7,895 bases of DNA from an uncultured Clostridia bacterium. Its GTDB lineage: Bacteria; Bacillota; Clostridia; Oscillospirales; CAG-272. The translations under genes and the position numbers were made by a program. Below are positions 3,848-7,895 of the stretch, piece after piece (the first letter of the stretch is position 1; each line of letters opens with the position of its first letter). A model generated the notes under the pieces. It did no database searches. It was given only the letters and a program-made list of their open reading frames with translations, and had not been told where the DNA came from. The stretch is from positions 1-7,895 of the forward strand of contig CANTEM010000048.1 in assembly GCA_947652805.1 (NCBI GenBank). The letters run 5' to 3'.

Positions 3848-5920
3848 TTATACAGACTCTTGCTGGAGCGCCGCAGACTGCTGCAAAGCGGCTGAACTTT
3901 CTGCCTGCTTTCCTGCATGTGCCCTGTGAAAAGCTGCCAGCAAAAACATACTGATAATAGAGCCGACGGCAATCGCAGGAAGCATGTACATCCATCCCGC
4001 CGCCGTGCGCAACGCAAACATACCTCCCACGGAGGAAGATACTGTGCATCCAAACGCCGCGGTGACTGCACCGGAGGTAGCGCTTCCTATAAGACATGCA
4101 GGAATTACCCGCAGAGGATTTGCAGCCGCATAGGGTACTGCCCCTTCCAGAATGCCTCCTATGCTCAGAATATAATTCACCGGTCCGCCCTGCCGCTGAT
4201 AAAGAGGAAAATGACCCCGGAATACGGTCGCCGCAAGGGCAACGGAAAGCGGTACGGTAATCCATGCCGCTGTGACAGCAGCAAGGGCTGTACCGCCGTC
4301 TGCCGTAGCAAACGCATATGCTGCCCGGGAGAGGGGACCGCCCATATCCAAAGCTGTATATGCGCCTGTCAGCGCCCCTGACAGTATACCGCTCACGCCG
4401 CCCGCTGCCTCCAGCAGTCGGTATGCTCCGTCATACAGGGTGAATGCAAGGGGATTCACTGCGCAAACCGCTCCACCTGTGAGAATCACGCTGCAAAGTG
4501 TACAGATGAAATAAGCGCCTGCCCCCTTGGATGGATCCTGTACACGGGAGAGGGATTTTTCCAGCAACAATGTGAGCGCGCCGGCGGCAAGTCCTGCAAA
4601 CAATGCGCCGAATATGCCCGAGGAAATCCCGCCGCCGATTTTTAAATAGGATCCGCCGATTGCGGCCAACCAGCCTCCGATAAATCCCGGAGCAAAACCC
4701 CACTTGCCTGCTATCGCTTCTGCAATGGATGCGGATAAAACAGGCAGGGCAAAGGTAAACAGCATAGTTCCTACAGTAAAGAAAAGAGACGCGGTCTGTG
4801 TAGTATACCCGAAAGATGCTACGGGAGAGATGCCTGCCGCCAGATCAATCAAAAAGCCGATGATTTTCAGAAGTCCGCCAGCAGCATAAAAGGGCAGAAC
4901 CCGTGCAGCGCCCTTATGCAGATAGGGAGAAAGAGCAGGCAGGGAGCGGGGAGCTTTTTCTTTTGTCTTTGCTTTTGTCTTTTGACGCAGGGATATGCTG
5001 TGATAAACAGACGCAGTGCCGCTTACTGCCCGGCGCAGCATTTTTTCTCCGTTACGGATGCCATCTCCCAGACTGCCCCGTACCACACGCTTGCCGTCAA
5101 ATCTGGACATATCCACAGGACCGTCGGCGGCGATCACGATGGCTTCTGCCTGCTCAATTTCCTGTGCCGACAGGAGATTTTCACTGCCGTCTCTGTCGTG
5201 AGTTTCCGCCTTGATTGCAATTCCAAGCTGTCCGGCGGCAGAATGGAGTGATTGAGATGCCATATATACATAGGCGTTGTCCTCTGTTTGTGCATCTCCT
5301 TTTTCGGGGGCCTTGGAAATGACAGCCAGAACGCGGTAAAATTCCTGACTCCCAAAGGCAGTGTCGGCAGACTTTGCGTCCGGCATATCCGGAGGCGGTA
5401 CGTCCGACCAGTCCGGCGGGAAATTCCGGCGCTGGGGCATGGGAATTTTATACGGATCCATCCGGCGGGCAGTTTCTTCCTCTTCCAGAATTGTAAGAAA
5501 CGCTTCCGGCGTTTCTGCCCGGGTCAGGGCGCGGGCAACCGTTTTGTTCATCAGCATGGTGATCAGCCGGGAAAGGACAGCCAGGTGTTCTCCGCCCTGC
5601 ACCGGTGCGGCAATCAAAAAAATCAGCTGCACCGGTCTGCCGTCCGGTGCGCCCCAGTCTATTCCTTCCGATAGGGTCATGGCGCACAGTCCCGTCCGGC
5701 GAACTGCGCCCCCCTGGGCATGGGGAATGGCAGTGGCGCCGCCCACTGCCGTAGTTCCTTCTTCCTCACGGGACAGAACCTGTTCGTAGAATGCGGCGGC
5801 ATTTTTCAAATTTCCGCAGCGGTTGTGCAGCTCTACCAATGTATCTAAAACGCTTTTCTTATCGGACGCGGCGCTGCCGATCACAATGCCTTCCGTTTGC
5901 AAAAAATCCCGAATCTGCAT
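3848..5920 (-). CDS. PTS fructose-family EIIABC permease lacking the EIIB cysteine
   Basis: A fused sugar phosphotransferase, 690 aa from ATG 5920 (AAAGGAA upstream, 12-nt gap). A longer frame to 5965 has no ribosome binding site. Residues 1-150 are EIIA of the Fru type, with TTAVGGATAIPHAQ giving phospho-His67. After a proline-rich linker, residues about 193-307 match EIIB-Fru at LGIAIKAETHD, EQAEAIVIAADGPVD, RFDGKRVV and a final SVYH. The loop that should read CPTGIAHTYMA is instead KAPEKGDAQTEDNAYVYMA, and the domain contains no cysteine. A lysine-rich linker leads to a multi-span EIIC (about 335-670) with DMGGPLSRAAYAFA, GGILEGAVPYAAANPLRVIP and FGCTVSSSVGG; the last has SVGG where the family often has PHGG. 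The tail repeats SAALQQ. It is the first gene of the operon with HPr and Enzyme I. Substrate is unknown: the family handles fructose or mannose-type sugars, no kinase gene is linked, and sugar phosphorylation by this protein is doubtful. Confidence 0.9.
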   Translation of the reverse strand: MQIRDFLQTEGIVIGSAASDKKSVLDTLVELHNRCGNLKNAAAFYEQVLSREEEGTTAVGGATAIPHAQGGAVRRTGLCAMTLSEGIDWGAPDGRPVQLIFLIAAPVQGGEHLAVLSRLITMLMNKTVARALTRAETPEAFLTILEEEETARRMDPYKIPMPQRRNFPPDWSDVPPPDMPDAKSADTAFGSQEFYRVLAVISKAPEKGDAQTEDNAYVYMASQSLHSAAGQLGIAIKAETHDRDGSENLLSAQEIEQAEAIVIAADGPVDMSRFDGKRVVRGSLGDGIRNGEKMLRRAVSGTASVYHSISLRQKTKAKTKEKAPRSLPALSPYLHKGAARVLPFYAAGGLLKIIGFLIDLAAGISPVASFGYTTQTASLFFTVGTMLFTFALPVLSASIAEAIAGKWGFAPGFIGGWLAAIGGSYLKIGGGISSGIFGALFAGLAAGALTLLLEKSLSRVQDPSKGAGAYFICTLCSVILTGGAVCAVNPLAFTLYDGAYRLLEAAGGVSGILSGALTGAYTALDMGGPLSRAAYAFATADGGTALAAVTAAWITVPLSVALAATVFRGHFPLYQRQGGPVNYILSIGGILEGAVPYAAANPLRVIPACLIGSATSGAVTAAFGCTVSSSVGGMFALRTAAGWMYMLPAIAVGSIISMFLLAAFHRAHAGKQAESSAALQQSAALQQESV

Positions 5921-5963
5921 ACAAAAAAATGATTCCTTTCTTCCCCTTTTGCCGCCGGGCGGC

Positions 5964-5991
5964 ATACTATGGGTGGAAAATGCTTTTTCAA
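5964..5991 (-). promoter_or_regulatory. Possible promoter of the PTS operon
   Basis: On the minus strand TTGAAA (5991-5986) and TAGTAT (5969-5964) have a 16-bp spacer. The -10 box is poor (4 of 6), as expected if an activator is needed. The palindrome GCCGCC-G-GGCGGC at 5951-5963 lies directly downstream, where a repressor or leader hairpin could act. No better promoter is seen before the EIIABC start. Confidence 0.35.
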
Positions 5992-6030
5992 TGGGTATTG
6001 TTCCCCTGTTCAGGAAAAAAATCCATTGAA
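5988..6030. repeat. Dyad-rich spacer between the PTS operon and queA
   Basis: TTCAATGG (5988-5995) and CCATTGAA (6023-6030) are exact reverse complements. The left arm overlaps the candidate PTS -35 box and the right arm overlaps the queA -35 box. Between and around them lie small palindromes CAAT-GGGT-ATTG (5989-6000) and CCTGTTCAGG (6006-6015). This could be a shared operator region for the two divergent transcripts; no known factor site is recognised. Confidence 0.35.
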
Positions 6031-6054
6031 GCGGTAGATTTTTTATGCTATACT
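6026..6054 (+). promoter_or_regulatory. Promoter of queA
   Basis: TTGAAG (6026-6031) and TATACT (6049-6054) have a 17-bp spacer, with TGC (6046-6048) forming an extended -10. Transcription should begin near 6061, leaving a very short leader of about 16 nt to the ATG at 6077 or 40 nt to the ATG at 6101. Confidence 0.75.
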
Positions 6055-6076
6055 AAAGTATTCAAGGATTTCATTT

Positions 6077-7192
6077 ATGCAAACGGAGCTATATATAATT
6101 ATGATAAAAAACACACTGCCGCAAACGGAATTGACATTATCCGATTTTCACTATGATCTGCCGCCGGAGCAGATTGCCCAAACCCCAATCACGCCCCGGG
6201 ACGCATCTCGCCTGCTTGTGATGAACCGGGAAACCGGCGCATTGGAGCATCGGATCTTCCGGGATATTTTGGAATATATCCGGCCCCAGGATGTGCTGGT
6301 GCTCAACGATACAAAAGTGATTCCCGCAAGAATTGTAGGACGGCGGGCGTATAAGGCTGTGGGGGAAGGCGTGGAAAAGTCGGACAGTACTGCGCCGGTG
6401 GAACTGCTGCTGCTCAGACAAACGGAAAAGGATGTGTGGCAGGCTCTTGCGGGGCCGGGTAAACGGGCGCGCGTTGGTGATGTTCTGGAGTTCGGAGACG
6501 GTATTCTGTATGCCCATGTGGAGGATATTGTGCAGGGAGGGCAGCGGGTTGTTCGCCTTACCTGCAATACAGCTACCGTATATGAGGCGCTGCATCAGAT
6601 CGGGTCTATGCCCCTTCCGCCGTACATAACGGAAAAGCTGGCGGATCCGGAACGGTATCAGACAGTATATTCCAATATAGAAGGATCTGCGGCTGCTCCC
6701 ACAGCGGGACTCCATTTTACAAAGGAGTTGCTGGAGCAGGTGCGCGCCAAGGGGACTGCGATCGCACCGGTGCTGCTCCATGTGGGACTGGGCACCTTTC
6801 GTCCTGTGAAGGAAGAACATATTGCAGACCATACCATGCATGCGGAGTATATTTCCATATCAAAGGAAAGTGCGGATCTGATCAACGAACGCAAAGCCGC
6901 CGGAGGCAGGGTGATCGCTGTGGGAACGACCTCCTGCCGCACACTGGAAAGTGTGGCGGATGAAGATGGTGTTTTGCAGCCGTATTCGGGAGAGACCGGC
7001 ATTTATATTTATCCCGGATATCGGTTTAAAATCGTAGACGGACTGATCACGAACTTTCACCTGCCGGAGAGCACTCTGCTGATGTTGGTATCCGCCTTTG
7101 CTGGACGTGAGAATATCCTGGAGGCGTATCATACTGCCGTCGCACAGAACTATCGTTTTTTCAGTTTTGGCGATGCTATGTTTATTGGGTGA
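6077..7192 (+). CDS. queA: S-adenosylmethionine:tRNA ribosyltransferase-isomerase
   Basis: QueA transfers the ribosyl part of S-adenosylmethionine to preQ1 at position 34 of GUN-anticodon tRNAs and rearranges it to epoxyqueuosine, a late step of queuosine synthesis in the cytosol. The family pattern runs along the whole protein: FHYDLPPEQIAQTP and PRDASRLLV near the N-terminus, VLNDTKVIPARI (74-86), GSAAAPTAGLHFT (203-215), HVGLGTFRPV (235-244), VGTTSCRTLES (282-292), YIYPGYRFKIVDGLITNFHL and a closing FFSFGDAM. Length (371 aa from 6077) is slightly long. The first 20 residues precede the family core. ATG 6077 has AAGGA 8 nt upstream; ATG 6101 has CGGAG 12 nt upstream and is nearly as likely. 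It is monocistronic, divergent from the PTS operon, with its own promoter and terminator. No other queuosine gene or preQ1 riboswitch is visible here. Confidence 0.97.
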   Translation: MQTELYIIMIKNTLPQTELTLSDFHYDLPPEQIAQTPITPRDASRLLVMNRETGALEHRIFRDILEYIRPQDVLVLNDTKVIPARIVGRRAYKAVGEGVEKSDSTAPVELLLLRQTEKDVWQALAGPGKRARVGDVLEFGDGILYAHVEDIVQGGQRVVRLTCNTATVYEALHQIGSMPLPPYITEKLADPERYQTVYSNIEGSAAAPTAGLHFTKELLEQVRAKGTAIAPVLLHVGLGTFRPVKEEHIADHTMHAEYISISKESADLINERKAAGGRVIAVGTTSCRTLESVADEDGVLQPYSGETGIYIYPGYRFKIVDGLITNFHLPESTLLMLVSAFAGRENILEAYHTAVAQNYRFFSFGDAMFIG

Positions 7193-7223
7193 GTAAAAGA
7201 TTCTGATTAATGATAAAGTAAAG

Positions 7224-7260
7224 CGGTGCAGGGAAGATGTCCCCGCACCGTTCGTTTTTA
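7224..7260 (+). terminator. Rho-independent terminator of queA
   Basis: CGGTGCAGGG (7224-7233) pairs with CCCCGCACCG (7241-7250), with one A-C mismatch and a 7-nt loop, followed by TTCGTTTTTA. It lies 32 bp after the queA stop and isolates queA from the next promoter. Confidence 0.88.
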
Positions 7261-7303
7261 AACATTATGCTGTAAATTGTTTTATGTAATTTATATTATA
7301 GTG

Positions 7304-7332
7304 TTGACATCTGACTTTTTGTGTATTATAAT
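7304..7332 (+). promoter_or_regulatory. Consensus promoter of the RHH gene with candidate direct-repeat operators
   Basis: TTGACA (7304-7309) and TATAAT (7327-7332) match consensus with a 17-bp spacer; transcription should start near 7339. Two similar sequences, TATTATAGTGTTGAC (7294-7308) and TATTATAATGTGAC (7324-7337), start exactly 30 bp apart and overlap the -35 and -10 boxes. Direct repeats of this kind suit binding by ribbon-helix-helix proteins, so autoregulation by the encoded protein is plausible. Confidence 0.75.
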
Positions 7333-7364
7333 GTGACCGCAAACAAATTATAGGAGGTTTCTGT

Positions 7365-7895
7365 ATGAGTAATATCGAAAAGTCCATTCAAAGACGGTTA
7401 AAAACTTTGGAGGTGCAGTCAAAAAAGCAGATTGCTATTTCATTGAAAACAGAATACATTGATCAACTGGATGCAATTGCGAGAACACTTTCAAAACAAT
7501 CCGGCAGAAGTACTTCCAGAAACATGATTATTGAGGATGCAATTGAAGCGTATATTCAGGACGCTATGCAAATTTTTGAGGATGAGGGAATCAAGGTAGA
7601 AACACAGAGCTTCGATCATACAGATTTTGATACTGTGGTTTTCCCGGCACATGAGGAAGGCTTTCGAAGCGCTTTTTTGGATGAAAATAAATGGTATTAT
7701 GTCCGCATTCAGAAAGACCGGCTTCCCAACCTCAAATATATTGCAATTTATGTGGGTGCGCCGGTTTCAAAAATTACCCACTATGCGAAGATCTCTTATT
7801 TTGAATATGATGAAAATGAGAAGAAATATCTCGTCTATTTTGATGGACAGGCAATGGATTCTCTTACGGAAAAAGAAAGAAATGTTGTATTACTT
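7365..7895 (+). CDS. Ribbon-helix-helix protein with a second, possibly PUA-like domain (3' end outside window)
   Basis: ATG 7365 follows AGGAGG (7352-7357) by 7 nt. The frame is open to the window edge, 177 codons seen. Residues 21-64 read KQIAISLKTEYIDQLDAIAR, then SGRSTSRNMIIEDAIEAYI: a beta strand and two helices of the MetJ/Arc (CopG-type) fold, which binds DNA as a dimer through the strand. Residues about 90-165 form a separate alpha/beta domain with VVFPAHEEGF, WYYVRIQ, LKYIAIYVGAPVSKITHYAKI and KKYLVYFDG. From memory this pattern recurs in proteins near restriction or mobile DNA genes, and its strand-rich layout suggests a PUA/ASCH/EVE-like fold, but I cannot confirm that. It may be a DNA-binding regulator with a sensing or nucleic-acid-reading domain. 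Codon use is richer in A/T than in queA, hinting at acquisition. More domains may follow outside the window. Confidence 0.8.
   Translation, partial: MSNIEKSIQRRLKTLEVQSKKQIAISLKTEYIDQLDAIARTLSKQSGRSTSRNMIIEDAIEAYIQDAMQIFEDEGIKVETQSFDHTDFDTVVFPAHEEGFRSAFLDENKWYYVRIQKDRLPNLKYIAIYVGAPVSKITHYAKISYFEYDENEKKYLVYFDGQAMDSLTEKERNVVLL

Noticed and set aside
5921..5965. Upstream extension of EIIABC to ATG 5965
   Set aside because: There is no ribosome binding site before 5965, and the added residues (MPPGGKRGRKESFF) are not part of EIIA; they also cover the likely leader and its palindrome.
6055..6100. A preQ1 riboswitch upstream of queA
   Set aside because: The leader is only about 16-40 nt and shows no preQ1 aptamer-like hairpin with an A-rich tail.

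Overview
The window looks like a chromosomal segment of a low-to-mid GC Firmicute, most likely a gut Clostridium-class organism. Three things suggest this: strong AGGAGG-type ribosome binding sites, sigma-A promoters with exact 17-bp spacers, and CCA-encoding tRNA genes, together with Clostridia-like PTS, QueA and ImmA proteins. Species cannot be fixed from the sequence. The middle (about 1.6-7.25 kb) is richer in GC and core-like. The left end (1-1.55 kb) and the right end (from about 7.26 kb) are richer in AT and look accessory.

Left end, 1-1550: the edge of a decayed phage-like or ICE-like element. A divergent promoter region (about 165-270) separates a leftward XRE-type repressor gene, broken by a frameshift, from a rightward set of small genes: a possible 23-codon ORF, a coiled-coil protein of the type found beside YqaJ/RecT phage recombinases, an unrecognised 74-aa protein, and an ImmA/IrrE-type metallopeptidase (start moved to 1148). 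The two promoters carry a perfect 12-bp inverted repeat across both -10 regions, as in a phage or ICE immunity switch. The element side abuts the 3' end of a tRNA gene, a classic integration site, but no integrase is visible.

TRNA pair, 1607-1924 (minus): a consensus promoter, whose -35 box contains the stop codon of the upstream gene, drives tRNA-Leu(UAA) and an initiator tRNA-Met(CAU). The tRNA-Met has a one-base bulge in its T stem. A hairpin at 1570-1602 lies between these genes and the convergent immA.

PTS operon, 5920 to 1921 (minus): a fructose-family EIIABC permease, HPr, and Enzyme I, closely spaced. Together they could carry phosphate from PEP to a membrane permease, but the EIIB domain has no cysteine at all, so the usual last phosphoryl step to sugar appears to be missing. 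Enzyme I also departs from consensus at several PEP-site positions. No sugar-phosphate kinase gene is linked.

Right side: queA (queuosine tRNA modification) is transcribed divergently from the PTS operon under a good extended -10 promoter and ends in a rho-independent terminator. The last gene, cut by the window edge, has its own consensus promoter and encodes an N-terminal ribbon-helix-helix DNA-binding domain joined to a second alpha/beta domain that may be PUA-like.
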